DNA of 64,000 nt, taken from the NCBI GenBank assembly GCA_005116835.1, contig SWDM01000023.1, forward strand, positions 130,870-194,869, read 5' to 3'. Below the pieces are notes generated by a model, which did no database searches, was not told the DNA's origin, and worked only from the letters and a program-made list of their open reading frames with translations. Shown here one piece after another: positions 19,745-29,961 of the stretch. This DNA comes from Nitrospira sp. (GTDB taxonomy: Bacteria; Nitrospirota; Nitrospiria; Nitrospirales; Nitrospiraceae). Both the position numbers and the translations under genes were made by a program. Position 1 is the first letter of the stretch, and each line of letters starts with the position of its first letter.

Positions 19745-21619
19745 ATGGCAACAGCAGGTCTGCACGACTCTGAACTTGGTGAACTCCAACGCCGACTGAT
19801 TATTCTTCGCGTCGGCTTGTTGCTCGTTATGGCTCTGCTTGGACTGCAGCTGTGGAATCTGCAGATTCGAGAAGGGCCCCGCTACCGAGATCTCTCAGAG
19901 AATAACCGGACACGTACCGTCATTATGGAGCCGGCTCGGGGGCTCATCTACGATCGCAACGGGGTGTTGTTGGCGAATAATGTGCCCAGCTTTACGCTCT
20001 ATGTTTCACTTGAAGATGTCAAAGACCGTGAGCTGCTGATCACTCAGCTCAGCAGTATTCTGGGGTTGGAGGAGGAGCTCGTGAGGAAAAAACTCACGGC
20101 TCGTGGCAATAAACAGCTGCCTCGTAAGGTGAAGGACCGTTTGACCCTTCGCGAAGCGACGCTGGTCGAGTCCCACCGTCTGGACTTGCCTGGGGTGATG
20201 GTGCAAGTCGAGTCTCAACGGAACTATCCCGGCGGAGTGACGGCCTCACATCTATTGGGTTATGTCGGTGAAGTGTCGCCTGATCAGCTTGAGAAACCTG
20301 AATTCGCCGATCTGCATCAGGGCAGCATTGTCGGACAATACGGTGTGGAAAAATTTTTCGATCGGCTCGTGCGTGGTCAAGCAGGGCAAAAAAGCATCGA
20401 AGTCGATGCAGTAGGCCATGAAAAGCGAACGGTGGTGGTGGAAGAACCCCATTCGGGTGACAACTTATATCTTACGATCGATTCCCGACTGCAAAAAGTG
20501 GCCGAGACTCTGTTGGGTGACGAAACGGGCGCGATCGTTGCGCTCGACCCAAGGACTGGCGATGTGTTGGCGATGGCCAGCCGTCCGGGCTTCGATCCGA
20601 ACATCCTCTCGCGAGAGCTCACATCGAAACAGTGGGCTGAGATTGTACAAGACGAGGGGCGGCCCTTGAACAATCGAGCCTCACAAGGGCAATATCCACC
20701 TGGCTCGGTGTTCAAAGTGATGATGGCCGCTGCGGCGTTGGAAACCAATACGGTGACGCCCTCGACAACCATCCATTGCAATGGGGGGTATCAGTTCGGC
20801 CGCCGTCTGTACCATGACTGGAAAGCCGGAGGGCATGGTTCGGTGGATTTGCGGCGCGCGCTTGTGCAATCGTGCGATGTGTACTTCTACACGGTTGGGC
20901 AGCGGATGGGGATAGAGGCGATGGCCTCCTATGCGCATCAGTTTGGGTTGGGAGAGGAAACGGGTATCGAGTTGCCGTCTGAACGGATCGGAATCGTGCC
21001 CTCTGAGGCCTGGAAACGAAAGGCCAAGAATGAGCCCTGGCTGCCGGGTGAAACGATTTCGGCTTCGATCGGGCAGGGGTACGTGAATGTGACCCCTCTG
21101 CAGATGGCGAGCTTGATCGGTACGGTTGCAAACAATGGCGTGACATATCGTCCACGATTAGTTCAGGCTGTGATGGATCGTGCGACCGGAGAGCTGAAAC
21201 AACGGCTGGCAGTATCCTCCCGCACGTTGAAACTCAAGCCTGGAACGTTACCGTTGATTAAAGAGGCGTTGGCAGGGGTGGTGCAAGAGGGAACGGCGAC
21301 GCGGGCGAAGTCAGCGCTGGTGACGATTGCAGGGAAGACCGGCACGGCCCAAATGACGGCGTTGCGCACCGGCCCTGAGAAAGATATTCCGAAGAAGTTC
21401 CGTGATCATGCCTGGTTTGTCGCCTTTGCTCCCGTCGATGCCCCGACGATCGCAGTCGCGGTGTTGGGTGAACATATGGGTCACGGTGGGTCCGCTGCAG
21501 CGCCGCTCGCCAAAGAGTTAATTGAGACCTATGTGAAATTGAATATCGCCGCTCCTCCCAATGCCAAGGATGATGCCGTGTCGCAGGCAAGGGATGGCGG
21601 AGAGCAGGGAGCAAGATGA
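19745..21619 (+). CDS. mrdA: Penicillin-binding protein 2, elongation transpeptidase
   Basis: This class B PBP crosslinks peptidoglycan during elongation. The 624-residue protein has an N-terminal anchor (about residues 20-42), the dimerisation domain with RGLIYDRNGVLLANN, and the transpeptidase domain. The active-site serine is in GQYPPGSVFKVMMAAAALE (SxxK motif SVFK). SCDVYFYTVG supplies the S-C-D form of the second motif, and GKTGTAQ gives the KTG motif. The stop overlaps the rodA start. Confidence 0.95.
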   Translation: MATAGLHDSELGELQRRLIILRVGLLLVMALLGLQLWNLQIREGPRYRDLSENNRTRTVIMEPARGLIYDRNGVLLANNVPSFTLYVSLEDVKDRELLITQLSSILGLEEELVRKKLTARGNKQLPRKVKDRLTLREATLVESHRLDLPGVMVQVESQRNYPGGVTASHLLGYVGEVSPDQLEKPEFADLHQGSIVGQYGVEKFFDRLVRGQAGQKSIEVDAVGHEKRTVVVEEPHSGDNLYLTIDSRLQKVAETLLGDETGAIVALDPRTGDVLAMASRPGFDPNILSRELTSKQWAEIVQDEGRPLNNRASQGQYPPGSVFKVMMAAAALETNTVTPSTTIHCNGGYQFGRRLYHDWKAGGHGSVDLRRALVQSCDVYFYTVGQRMGIEAMASYAHQFGLGEETGIELPSERIGIVPSEAWKRKAKNEPWLPGETISASIGQGYVNVTPLQMASLIGTVANNGVTYRPRLVQAVMDRATGELKQRLAVSSRTLKLKPGTLPLIKEALAGVVQEGTATRAKSALVTIAGKTGTAQMTALRTGPEKDIPKKFRDHAWFVAFAPVDAPTIAVAVLGEHMGHGGSAAAPLAKELIETYVKLNIAAPPNAKDDAVSQARDGGEQGAR

Positions 21620-22731
21620 TCGACCGGGTGTTCATGAGTCGCGGTGTCGATAATTTCGATTTTCGCTTTATCGGGCTGATCTTTGCCATTCTCGGGATCG
21701 GCGTCCTATCGATTTATAGTGTGACGCATGATCAAGGGGTGGCGTTCCCTTTTTACGCCAAACAGCTCATGTGGATTGGGATTGGCACAGTTGCGTTCCT
21801 GGTCATGTGGCTCTCGGACTATCATCGTATCGCAAGGTTAGCGTATCCTGCCTACGCGGTTATCTTAATTTTGCTAGCGGTGGTGTTGTTCGAAGGCAGG
21901 AGTAGCCGGGGGGCGCAACGATGGATTCCGATAGGACCATTTGCATTCCAGCCGTCAGAGTTTGCAAAGCTGATTCTGATTTTGACCTTGGCCCACTACT
22001 ATTCGCAGGCGCCGCGCCACGGTTGGCTCCAGCGAGTAGTGCTCCCGGGGCTGTTGGTGCTGCCAGGGCTGCTCTTGATCCTGAAGCAGCCTGATCTTGG
22101 GAGCGGGTTGAGCTTCTTGGCGGTCTACGCCGCGATGTTGCTGATGGTGGGTATGCGGTCGAAGGCCGTGGGCGTCATTCTCCTGTTTTCCCTGATGTTA
22201 TTTCCCTTCGCCTGGGAAATGATGTGGGGGTCATTGCATGATTACCAGCGGCAGCGCATTATGACCTTTGTCGACCCGGTCTACGATACGGGAGGCAAGG
22301 GATATCATGCCCTCCAGTCTCGGATTGCCATCGGAGCGGGTGAGTTGACAGGGAAGGGGCTATACGGAGGGACGCAAAGCCAATTGAAGTTTTTGCCCGA
22401 GGGACATACAGACTTTGTTTTTTCGGTGTTTGCAGAGGAGTGGGGATTTCTCGGAGTGATGGTCCTCTTGCTGTTGTTTGTCGGGTTGATCTGGCTAGGA
22501 TTAGAGATTGTGGCGCGCGCAAAGGATCAGCTTGGCGCATTGCTCGCGATCGGGATCCTATGCATGCTCTGCTTTTGTGTCGTGATCAATATTGGCATGA
22601 CGGCGGGCATGTTCCCCATCGTGGGAATTCCCCTCCCTCTGATGAGTTATGGCGGGAGCGCGACGGTGATGACAATGGCGTCGCTCGGCCTGCTGTTGAA
22701 TATCAAGCGTCGACGATTGAGTTTCTTTTAG
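21616..22731 (+). CDS. rodA: Rod shape-determining glycosyltransferase RodA
   Basis: This SEDS-family membrane enzyme polymerises lipid II and works with the preceding PBP2. The 371-residue product has about ten membrane segments and the SEDS motifs AQRWIPIGPFAFQPSEFAKL and KQPDLGSGLSFLAVYAAML, the latter with the catalytic aspartate. LPEGHTDFVFSVFAEEWGFLG and GIPLPLMSYGGSATVMTMASLG near the end are also typical. It overlaps mrdA by ATGA. Confidence 0.95.
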   Translation: MIDRVFMSRGVDNFDFRFIGLIFAILGIGVLSIYSVTHDQGVAFPFYAKQLMWIGIGTVAFLVMWLSDYHRIARLAYPAYAVILILLAVVLFEGRSSRGAQRWIPIGPFAFQPSEFAKLILILTLAHYYSQAPRHGWLQRVVLPGLLVLPGLLLILKQPDLGSGLSFLAVYAAMLLMVGMRSKAVGVILLFSLMLFPFAWEMMWGSLHDYQRQRIMTFVDPVYDTGGKGYHALQSRIAIGAGELTGKGLYGGTQSQLKFLPEGHTDFVFSVFAEEWGFLGVMVLLLLFVGLIWLGLEIVARAKDQLGALLAIGILCMLCFCVVINIGMTAGMFPIVGIPLPLMSYGGSATVMTMASLGLLLNIKRRRLSFF

Positions 22732-22903
22732 CGAGCAGGGTGTTTGCCCGGTCTGGATTGATTCGGGATCGAGGCGAACGATAATACTATTATGGTGCGA
22801 CCCGTCGAGTCGATAAAATTTCTAGTGGAGGCCGGAACCTGGGGATTTCCCGCGTTCGTCCTGCACATCGATATGATGGGTTTGCTGAATGGAAGGAGCA
22901 GGT

Positions 22904-24424
22904 ATGGGAGTGGAAATTGCGATTACAGTCGCGCGCGAGGAGACTCGCGTCGCGGTGCTGGACGGCGGGGTTGTCACTGATCTCTTCGGAGATCGCGCGA
23001 AGCACAAGGATTTTGTCGGGAACATCTATAAGGGAAAGGTCGCGAAAGTATTGCCCGGCATGCAGGCGGCGTTTGTGGACATCGGCCTTGCAAAGGCCGC
23101 ATTCATGCACGTGTCCGATTTGTCGTTGGATTCCGAGCCTGGAGACACGCTTGTCGATGTCGATGAAGATGACAAGGATGCCGATAAAGATGGAGATATG
23201 CTCGGCCCCCGGCGCCAAAGTTCCAAGCCGATTGAGCAGTTGCTGAGCGAGGGGCAAGAGCTGATGGTGCAGATCTCCAAGGGGCCTATCGGCACGAAGG
23301 GCTCGCGGGTCACGACTTATGTGTCGCTTCCTGGCCGATACCTCGTATTCATGCCTAACGTGGAACATATCGGTGTGTCCCGCCGCATCGCTCGTGACGA
23401 GGAGCGGGCTCGGCTCAAGGACATTATGAGGCGAGTGCGGCATCCGGGCTGCGGATACATTGTCCGCACAGTGAGTGAAGGGGTCAAGGAAGATGAGCTG
23501 AAATCCGACGTCGATTTTTTGCACGTGCTCTGGCAGGACATCCTGGCGAAACGTGAGCAAAAGGGGGCGCCGGCGTTACTCCATGCCGACCTGAGCCTGA
23601 GTTTCCGTGTCGTGCGCGATCTTTTCGGAAAAAAGGTCGATCGGTTATGGATCGACTCGCGCGAAGAGTATCAGGCAGTTCGCGACTTCGTACAGCGATT
23701 CTCCCCTGAGCAAACCTCACGCATCCACTTGTACGACAAAGACGAAAGCCTTTTCGATCATCTAGGAGTGGAGCAGGAGATGGCGCGGGCTCTCAGCCGC
23801 AAGGTTTGGCTCAAGTCCGGAGGACATCTCGTGATCGATCATACGGAAGCCATGACGGTCATTGATGTCAATACCGGACGGTTTGTGGGGAAGCGCGATC
23901 AAGAGGAGACCATTCTTCGTAACAATCTGGAAGCGGCAAAAGAAGTGGCCTATCAGATGAAGTTGCGTGGGATAGGGGGAATTATCATCGTTGATTTCAT
24001 CGATATGGAGCGAGAGAAGAACCGCGATAAGGTGTACCACGCGTTGCTTGATGCGATGTCGACCGACAAGGCTAGGACCAGAGTATCCAGAATCTCAGAC
24101 CTGGGGCTGATCGAAATCTCCCGTGAACGGGTAAGAGAGGACCTTCTGCGTTCGCTCTCTGAGCCTTGTCATTACTGCGAAGGGCGGGGCTATACGAAGT
24201 CTCCGACCACGGTGGCCTACGAGATATTCCGCGATGTCCGCCGGATCGGTAGCAGCCCCGAGCCGCAAAGGATCGTCATCGGCGCCCATCCGTCGGTCGT
24301 CGGGTTATTGCAGGATGAAGAGCGACAAGGCTTGGAGGCAGTCGAGCGCGAGTGCGCCGCGAAAATCATCGTGATGCCGGACGAACACTTGCATTTGGAA
24401 CAGTACGATCTGGCCGTGCTTTAA
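22904..24424 (+). CDS. rng: Ribonuclease E/G family endoribonuclease
   Basis: This enzyme cuts single-stranded RNA in rRNA maturation and mRNA turnover. The 506-residue length fits RNase G and not the long RNase E. It has the S1 domain (FVGNIYKGKVAKVLPGMQAAFVDIG), interrupted by an acidic insert with DVDEDDKDADKDGD. The catalytic site has MTVIDVNTGRFVGKRDQEET and GIGGIIIVDFIDMERE. The zinc-link CHYCEGRGY is followed by a short C-terminal domain. The ATG at 22904 has AAGGAG at the right spacing; an ATG 15 bases earlier does not. Confidence 0.94.
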   Translation: MGVEIAITVAREETRVAVLDGGVVTDLFGDRAKHKDFVGNIYKGKVAKVLPGMQAAFVDIGLAKAAFMHVSDLSLDSEPGDTLVDVDEDDKDADKDGDMLGPRRQSSKPIEQLLSEGQELMVQISKGPIGTKGSRVTTYVSLPGRYLVFMPNVEHIGVSRRIARDEERARLKDIMRRVRHPGCGYIVRTVSEGVKEDELKSDVDFLHVLWQDILAKREQKGAPALLHADLSLSFRVVRDLFGKKVDRLWIDSREEYQAVRDFVQRFSPEQTSRIHLYDKDESLFDHLGVEQEMARALSRKVWLKSGGHLVIDHTEAMTVIDVNTGRFVGKRDQEETILRNNLEAAKEVAYQMKLRGIGGIIIVDFIDMEREKNRDKVYHALLDAMSTDKARTRVSRISDLGLIEISRERVREDLLRSLSEPCHYCEGRGYTKSPTTVAYEIFRDVRRIGSSPEPQRIVIGAHPSVVGLLQDEERQGLEAVERECAAKIIVMPDEHLHLEQYDLAVL

Positions 24425-24452
24425 AGAATGTCATCTTCGTGCAACAGGACCT

Positions 24453-25643
24453 ATGCAGCCCTTCAGCCGAACGGTAGGTGAGGATCTCTCCGCCGAAGTC
24501 GTGAATCCTCCCTCCCGTCAGTCCATGACAAGTCCGGTGTTAGAGTCCTGGCTCCGTCTATGCTCGATCGAAGGGGTGGGAGATCTGACGGTCCTTCGGT
24601 TAGTGCGCGCATGGCATTCTCCCGATGCTGTGCTACGTGCCTCCCGCGATGAATTGATTCAAAGTGGATGCAGCCAGCAGCTGGCAGACGCCATACGCCG
24701 TAGGCCTGATAGTTCCACACGCCGGAATCTACACCGGGAATTGAAGGCGATCGAGCGGGAACACGTTGACGTGCGAAGTGTCTTGGACCAGACCTATCCA
24801 GCCAGACTAAGGATGATTGCGGACCCTCCCCCGCTCTTGTACATCACAGGCACATTGACTGAACAGGATGAGCTGGCGGTGGCCATTGTGGGTGCAAGAC
24901 GCGCGACGGCGGCGGGACGCGCCATGACCGAAGAGTTGAGCCGCGATTTGGCGGGAGCAGGAATGACAGTGGTCAGTGGACTAGCGCGTGGGGTCGATGC
25001 CGCGGCCCATCGGGGCGCGCTTGCTGCGCAGGGGCGCACGATTGCAGTGTTGGGTTGTGGGATCGATCGGACCTATCCACCTGAACACGAACGATTACGC
25101 CGACAGATTGAGGAGCAGGGGGCGATAATATCCGAGGTGCCGATGGGTGCGCCACCTCACAGTCATCATTTTCCTCGGCGAAATCGCATCATCAGCGGAT
25201 TGTCTATGGGCGTGGTTGTGACGGAAGCGGCTGTCGGCAGCGGATCGCTGATTACCGCGAGACTGGCTATAGAGCAGGGTCGAGAGGTGTTTGCCGTACC
25301 GGGGTTTGTAAAAGAAGATACCAGCCGTGGGACGAACGCGTTGCTCAAAGAGGGCGCAGCGTTGGTTGAGCGAGCGCAGGATGTCATCGACGCAATCCTG
25401 CCGCAGCTGGAACCGGCGCTTCGATTACGACTGCAGCCTGCTCAAGAGAAAAGAGAGCAAAGCCGGCAATTAAGCAAAGAGGAGCAGCGGGTGCATGATG
25501 CGTTGTCGTATGAACCTCGCACCGTGGACGATGTGATTGCCTCCACCGGTTTGTCGGTGTCTAGCGTGATTGCCTCGCTCTTGTCCCTGGAGTTGAACCA
25601 GCGAATTAAACAACTGCCAGGGCAGCGCTACATACTGTCATAA
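24453..25643 (+). CDS. dprA: DNA-processing protein DprA
   Basis: This protein loads RecA on incoming single-stranded DNA during transformation. The 396-residue protein has an N-terminal helix-hairpin-helix region (SIEGVGDLTVLRLV) and the Rossmann-like core with LAVAIVGARRATAAGRAM and VVSGLARGVDAAAHRGALAA. GRTIAVLGCGIDRTYPPEH and FPRRNRIISGLS follow, and a C-terminal winged helix ends the protein. The start could also be the ATG at 24525. It lies between rng and topA, where dprA-topA adjacency is common in bacteria. Confidence 0.94.
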   Translation: MQPFSRTVGEDLSAEVVNPPSRQSMTSPVLESWLRLCSIEGVGDLTVLRLVRAWHSPDAVLRASRDELIQSGCSQQLADAIRRRPDSSTRRNLHRELKAIEREHVDVRSVLDQTYPARLRMIADPPPLLYITGTLTEQDELAVAIVGARRATAAGRAMTEELSRDLAGAGMTVVSGLARGVDAAAHRGALAAQGRTIAVLGCGIDRTYPPEHERLRRQIEEQGAIISEVPMGAPPHSHHFPRRNRIISGLSMGVVVTEAAVGSGSLITARLAIEQGREVFAVPGFVKEDTSRGTNALLKEGAALVERAQDVIDAILPQLEPALRLRLQPAQEKREQSRQLSKEEQRVHDALSYEPRTVDDVIASTGLSVSSVIASLLSLELNQRIKQLPGQRYILS

Positions 25644-25718
25644 TCGTCGAACAGTTGCATGGATTTGCATTATTTGATACGGATGGGTGTGCAATTCTCA
25701 TAGCAACCGGAGTTTTTG

Positions 25719-28070
25719 ATGGCTAAAGCACTCATTATTGTAGAGTCCCCGACGAAAGCACGCACCATTACGAAGTACCTTGGGCGTGGCTATACCGTTA
25801 TGGCTTCGGTCGGCCATATTAAAGATCTCCCCACCAGTAAGCTTGGGGTCGATCTGGAGCATGATTTCGAGCCACAGTACGTCACGATCAAAGGGAAAGC
25901 GAAGATCTTGGCGGAAATTAAGAAGAAGGCGGAAGAAGTAGACAAGGTATTCCTTGCACCGGACCCCGACCGGGAAGGCGAGGCTATCGCATGGCATCTT
26001 GAACAGGAATTACTGGGTAAACCAACATCTAAGTCTAAGAAAAAGACCGAGGGCAAGATTTTCCGTGTGCTCTTTAACGAAATTACGGAATCCGCTATCA
26101 AGCGCGCATTGCAGTCGCCTGGCCAAGTCGATATGAAGTTGGTCAATGCGCAGCAGGCGCGGCGTGTGCTCGACCGGATTGTGGGGTACCAAGGTAGCCA
26201 GTTGCTCTGGACCAAGGTGCGCCGTGGCCTCAGTATGGGCCGAGTCCAGTCCGTGGCGATGCGGCTGATCTGCGAACGTGAGCAGGAACGGGAGGCCTTT
26301 CGCGCGGAGGAGTACTGGTCGGTAGCTGTCATGCTGTCCGGAGCCAATCCTCCCGCATTTGAAGCCAAGCTGCACAGCATCAATGGACAGGATGCGTCGA
26401 TTGAGACCGCGACTGATGCGCAGCGCGTCGTCGATGCCATCCAGGGGAAAGAGTTCGTCGTTGATTCGATTGAGCGAAAAGAAAAGAAACGGAATCCCGT
26501 CGCACCCTTCATCACCAGCCGGCTCCAACAGGAAGCGGCGCGTAAGCTGCATTTCTCGTCGAAGAAAACGATGACATTGGCGCAGAAGCTCTATGAAGGC
26601 ATCGAAATCGGGGCGGAAGGCCAGACCGGTCTCATTACCTACATGAGAACCGACTCTCCGCGTATTTCGAACGAAGCGATGACCGAAGCGCGCCAGGTGA
26701 TTCAGGAGCGGTTTGGCGCAGAATATTTGCCTGCCACGCCAAATTTGTATAAGACACAGAAAGCAGCGCAAGAAGCACACGAAGCGATTCGTCCCACTTC
26801 GGCAGCGCGAGACCCTGAGTCGGTCAGGCAATTTCTGGAACCTGACGTCTATAAACTGTACCAGTTGATTTGGAACCGGTTTATCGCGTCGCAGATGGTC
26901 CCTGCGATCCTTGATGTGACACGGGTAGAGTCGAGCCCCATCCAGACGAGTGAGAAGTTTATGTTCCGCTCAACCGGCACGGTCGTGAAGTTTCCAGGCC
27001 ATACAATCGTCTATATGGAGGGGATCGATAAGGAGCTCTTCGCGCAGAAGCAAAAGAGCGAGCAGGAAGTTGAGGACGAGGCAGAGCGTCAGTTGCCGTT
27101 GCTTAGCGAGGGAGAGCGGCTGCGACTCGTATCCCAAGAGGAACAGACTGTACCCGGCGTGCTCTCGAAACAGCACTTCACCCAGCCTCCGCCTCGGTAT
27201 AACGAAGCCTTACTGATCAAGGAATTGGAAGAAAAGGGCATCGGACGGCCTTCTACATATGCGAGCATCGTTTCGACGATTCAAGATCGCAAGTATGCTG
27301 AGAAAACGGAGGGGCGATTTGCTCCCACCGAAACAGGACGGACAGTGAACGACTTTCTGATGAAGGGATTTCCTGACCTGATCAATGTCGATTTCACCTC
27401 TCATATGGAATTGGAGTTGGATGAAGTTGAAGAAGGCAATAAGCCTTGGGTGACAGCGGTGCGGGAGTTTTACGGGACGTTCTCGACAGATTTGGAGAAG
27501 GCCAAGACGATTCCTGGTCCCAAAGACACAGTGGAACCACCGACAAATATTTCCTGCGAGAAATGCGGAAAAATGATGGAGATTAAATGGGGGCGCAACG
27601 GCAAGTTTCTAGCCTGCCCTGCATACAAAGACAAGCCCCCTTGTAAGAACACACAGAACTTTGAAAAGCTCGAAGACGGCACCATTAAAATTGTGCCGAA
27701 GATTGAGTTGACGACAGATGAGAAGTGCGAGAAATGCAGCAGTCCGATGGTGGTGAAGACCGGGCGGTTTGGAAAGTTCATCGCCTGCTCTGCCTATCCG
27801 GAGTGCAAGACTACGAAACCTCTCTCGCTGGGCGTCAAGTGTCCACAGCCTGCCTGTGGCGGCGATCTCGTCCAGAAGCGCACGAAAAAGGGACGTTCTT
27901 TCTTCGCCTGCAGTAAATATCCGGCTTGCGAATATGCCCTATGGGATCGACCCATCAACAAGGCCTGCCCGACTTGCAGTGCCCCATTCCTCATTGAAAA
28001 GGTCAGCAAGCAAGTTGGACGCAGTGTCCAATGCCGCAGCGAAGAATGCGGCTACAAGGAAGCCAGTTAG
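25719..28070 (+). CDS. topA: DNA topoisomerase I
   Basis: This type IA enzyme relaxes negative supercoils. The 783-residue protein has the Toprim domain (ALIIVESPTKARTITKYLG near residue 3 and PDPDREGEAIAWHL), the active-site tyrosine in GLITYMRTDSPRIS, and PPRYNEALLIKELEEKGIGRPSTYA. Four C-terminal Cys4 zinc ribbons follow, starting CEKCGKMM, CEKCSSPM, CPQPACGG and CPTCSAPF. The ATG at 25719 follows CCGGAG; a TTG three bases earlier is not needed. Confidence 0.97.
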   Translation: MAKALIIVESPTKARTITKYLGRGYTVMASVGHIKDLPTSKLGVDLEHDFEPQYVTIKGKAKILAEIKKKAEEVDKVFLAPDPDREGEAIAWHLEQELLGKPTSKSKKKTEGKIFRVLFNEITESAIKRALQSPGQVDMKLVNAQQARRVLDRIVGYQGSQLLWTKVRRGLSMGRVQSVAMRLICEREQEREAFRAEEYWSVAVMLSGANPPAFEAKLHSINGQDASIETATDAQRVVDAIQGKEFVVDSIERKEKKRNPVAPFITSRLQQEAARKLHFSSKKTMTLAQKLYEGIEIGAEGQTGLITYMRTDSPRISNEAMTEARQVIQERFGAEYLPATPNLYKTQKAAQEAHEAIRPTSAARDPESVRQFLEPDVYKLYQLIWNRFIASQMVPAILDVTRVESSPIQTSEKFMFRSTGTVVKFPGHTIVYMEGIDKELFAQKQKSEQEVEDEAERQLPLLSEGERLRLVSQEEQTVPGVLSKQHFTQPPPRYNEALLIKELEEKGIGRPSTYASIVSTIQDRKYAEKTEGRFAPTETGRTVNDFLMKGFPDLINVDFTSHMELELDEVEEGNKPWVTAVREFYGTFSTDLEKAKTIPGPKDTVEPPTNISCEKCGKMMEIKWGRNGKFLACPAYKDKPPCKNTQNFEKLEDGTIKIVPKIELTTDEKCEKCSSPMVVKTGRFGKFIACSAYPECKTTKPLSLGVKCPQPACGGDLVQKRTKKGRSFFACSKYPACEYALWDRPINKACPTCSAPFLIEKVSKQVGRSVQCRSEECGYKEAS

Positions 28071-28131
28071 TTCGTTTTCTCACACCCACTTCCGACCTAT
28101 TGAATCCTGACAATCCAGGGTAGTTTCCTGC

Positions 28132-28179
28132 TTGACAGGGGTGATTAGTTATTTTATTATGATGATAATAGTTATCAAT
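28132..28179 (+). promoter_or_regulatory. Promoter with overlapping Fur box for bfd-bfr
   Basis: TTGACA (28132-28137) is 17 bases from TATTAT (28155-28160), an excellent sigma-70 promoter. Directly after the -10, GATGATAATAGTTATCAAT (28161-28179) closely resembles the 19 bp Fur operator. Iron-loaded Fur should therefore repress transcription of the iron-release ferredoxin gene and possibly of bfr. Confidence 0.75.
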
Positions 28180-28202
28180 ATCGATTCTGTGAGGACATGG
28201 CC

Positions 28203-28394
28203 ATGTATATTTGTCTTTGTCGTGGCATCACCGAGAATGCAATAAAGCGATTAGGGGAGGAAGGAGTCCTGTGTCCTAATGCCCTTGCCTGCGAGTTGGG
28301 TCTCAACGAGCCGGACTGTTGTGGGCGGTGTCTTAAAAACATTGAGAGGTTGACCGCCATAGCGCAAGGACAAGTCCGTTCAGTCGCTGGCTGA
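28203..28394 (+). CDS. bfd: Bacterioferritin-associated ferredoxin
   Basis: This is a [2Fe-2S] protein that reduces ferric iron inside bacterioferritin for release. The 63-residue product starts MYICLCRGITENAI. It has the CLC pair near the N-terminus and CCGRC near residue 40, giving the C-x-C and C-x2-C ligands of the Bfd fold. The ATG at 28203 is preferred over 28197 because GAGG lies 8 bases before it. It is under a Fur-type promoter and is followed by a bacterioferritin gene. Confidence 0.88.
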   Translation: MYICLCRGITENAIKRLGEEGVLCPNALACELGLNEPDCCGRCLKNIERLTAIAQGQVRSVAG

Positions 28395-28504
28395 CTTTAC
28401 GGCAGAAGTACTGTAAGCCGAACATGTGGCGTGTTAGCATGATGTGAGACATGCTCGGATGGCTACTGTTTCCATTGGTGAGTTGAGTAAGGAGGGAGAA
28501 GTTT

Positions 28505-28981
28505 ATGAAAGCCAAAGAAGGAGTCGTCAATGTTCTGAACAAGGTTCTTACAGCGGACTTGACGGCGATCAACCAATATTTCGTCCATGCCAAGATGTGT
28601 GAGAACTGGGGCTATGAGCGGCTCCATCACAAAGTGCGAGAGCGGAGCATCTCTGAGATGAAAGATGCCGATGAACTCATCGGCCATATCCTCTATCTGG
28701 ATGGTGTGCCAAACGTACAACGTATGAATGCAGTGCAGGTAGGGGAAACAGTTCTTGAGCAGTTGAAGCTGGACTTAAAAGCAGAACAAGAAATGCTCAC
28801 CCTGTTGAGCGAAGGCGTGGTGCATTGTACAAAGGTGACGGACTTCACCACGCGGCATATGCTCGAGGATATGGCCGAAGACGTGGACGAACATATTGAT
28901 TGGATCGAAACCCAACTGGAAACGATCAAGCAGGTGGGAGTAGAGAACTATCTCGCCGAACAGATCAAAAAAGAGTCGTAA
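28505..28981 (+). CDS. bfr: Bacterioferritin
   Basis: This heme-containing ferritin shell protein stores iron as ferric mineral. The 158-residue product has the four-helix bundle with ferroxidase ligands in LTADLTAINQYFVHAKM (Glu position replaced here by Asp19), EMKDADELIGHILYLDG with the Glu and His pair, and DMAEDVDEHIDWIE. The heme-ligand methionine is expected in the RMNAVQVGETV region. A strong AAGGAGGGAG site precedes the start. It lies 110 bp after bfd and may share its promoter. Confidence 0.88.
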   Translation: MKAKEGVVNVLNKVLTADLTAINQYFVHAKMCENWGYERLHHKVRERSISEMKDADELIGHILYLDGVPNVQRMNAVQVGETVLEQLKLDLKAEQEMLTLLSEGVVHCTKVTDFTTRHMLEDMAEDVDEHIDWIETQLETIKQVGVENYLAEQIKKES

Positions 28982-29230
28982 GGCGTTCCTCCTGTACTAT
29001 CTCCCGATGAATTGCCATGATTAGGCCCAGGCAAGGTGGGGATCGTGAAGCAATTGTTCTCCGGCTAAGGCGTTATCTCCGGGCACTCCTATAGGTACAA
29101 CTGAAACAGGAAGAGGGCGAACACATGGCTTCTCCCGGCCGACGAGGAGAAGCAGAGACGAAGATCCCCGACGACATGAAGAAATGCGTTGTGACGACGA
29201 TAAAATGAAACCATGGTGGGTTGCTAGTGT

Positions 29231-29941
29231 CTACCGTAAATTAAAAAAGTTTCGCTCGCTGATTTCCAGAAGATCTGCGCACAGGATAGATTTCTTGAGC
29301 TGACACAATGTCTCGACTAACTCAGGGTCGAATTGGGTTCCGGCTGCGACGCGGATAATCCTTAACGCAACTATATTTCTAGTAACGCGGTTCGATACTT
29401 CTGAGATGCGAATGGCATCGAAGGCGTCGGCAATGGCGAGAATCCTGGATCTAAGCGGGATAAACGGCCCTCTGATTCCGTAGGGATAACCCGATCCGTC
29501 CCATCGTTCATGGTGATGGGCGATGAGAATCGATGCCTCCCTCAAGAAATAAAATGGCTCAAGCAGAGTCGCTCCAAGCCGGGGATGATTCTGGATGGCG
29601 ACGTAGGCCTCAGGATCGAGCGAGTCTCTGCTCTCGGCAAGGTGGGCCGGGAGCATCAACAGCCCGATATCGTGGATCAAGGCGGCGAGTTTCAGGTCAT
29701 GCAACTCACGGGGAGTCAGGCCGACCGCTTGCCCGATCAGCTCTGAGGTCGCGGCCGTTCGTCGACCGTGGCCTGCCTGCCAGGGGAGTGCCCGATCCAA
29801 CTCCTTGGTTACTTGCCGCACAAGGATGCTTTCGACGTCATGGCGTGATGCCAAAGGGAGCGCGAGGCGATCGATCTTCCGGAGCATTGCCTGTATCGTG
29901 ATGACTCCAGTGTGGATCTGCTCACAGATATGCTGTCCCAT
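29231..29941 (-). CDS. HD-GYP domain protein, putative cyclic-di-GMP phosphodiesterase
   Basis: The 236-residue product is essentially a single HD-GYP domain. It has the HD pair in AALIHDIGLLMLPAHL, the second histidine region NHPRLGATLL, and HHERWDGSGYPYGIRG, which contains the GYP motif. This is followed by RILAIADAFDAI. The family hydrolyses cyclic di-GMP or related cyclic dinucleotides. No sensory or receiver domain is attached. The start at 29941 is 7 bases after GGAGG. It is last on the strand after a terminator, so it is probably transcribed on its own. Confidence 0.85.
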   Translation of the reverse strand: MGQHICEQIHTGVITIQAMLRKIDRLALPLASRHDVESILVRQVTKELDRALPWQAGHGRRTAATSELIGQAVGLTPRELHDLKLAALIHDIGLLMLPAHLAESRDSLDPEAYVAIQNHPRLGATLLEPFYFLREASILIAHHHERWDGSGYPYGIRGPFIPLRSRILAIADAFDAIRISEVSNRVTRNIVALRIIRVAAGTQFDPELVETLCQLKKSILCADLLEISERNFFNLR

Positions 29942-29961
29942 CAACATTCCTCCAATATAAA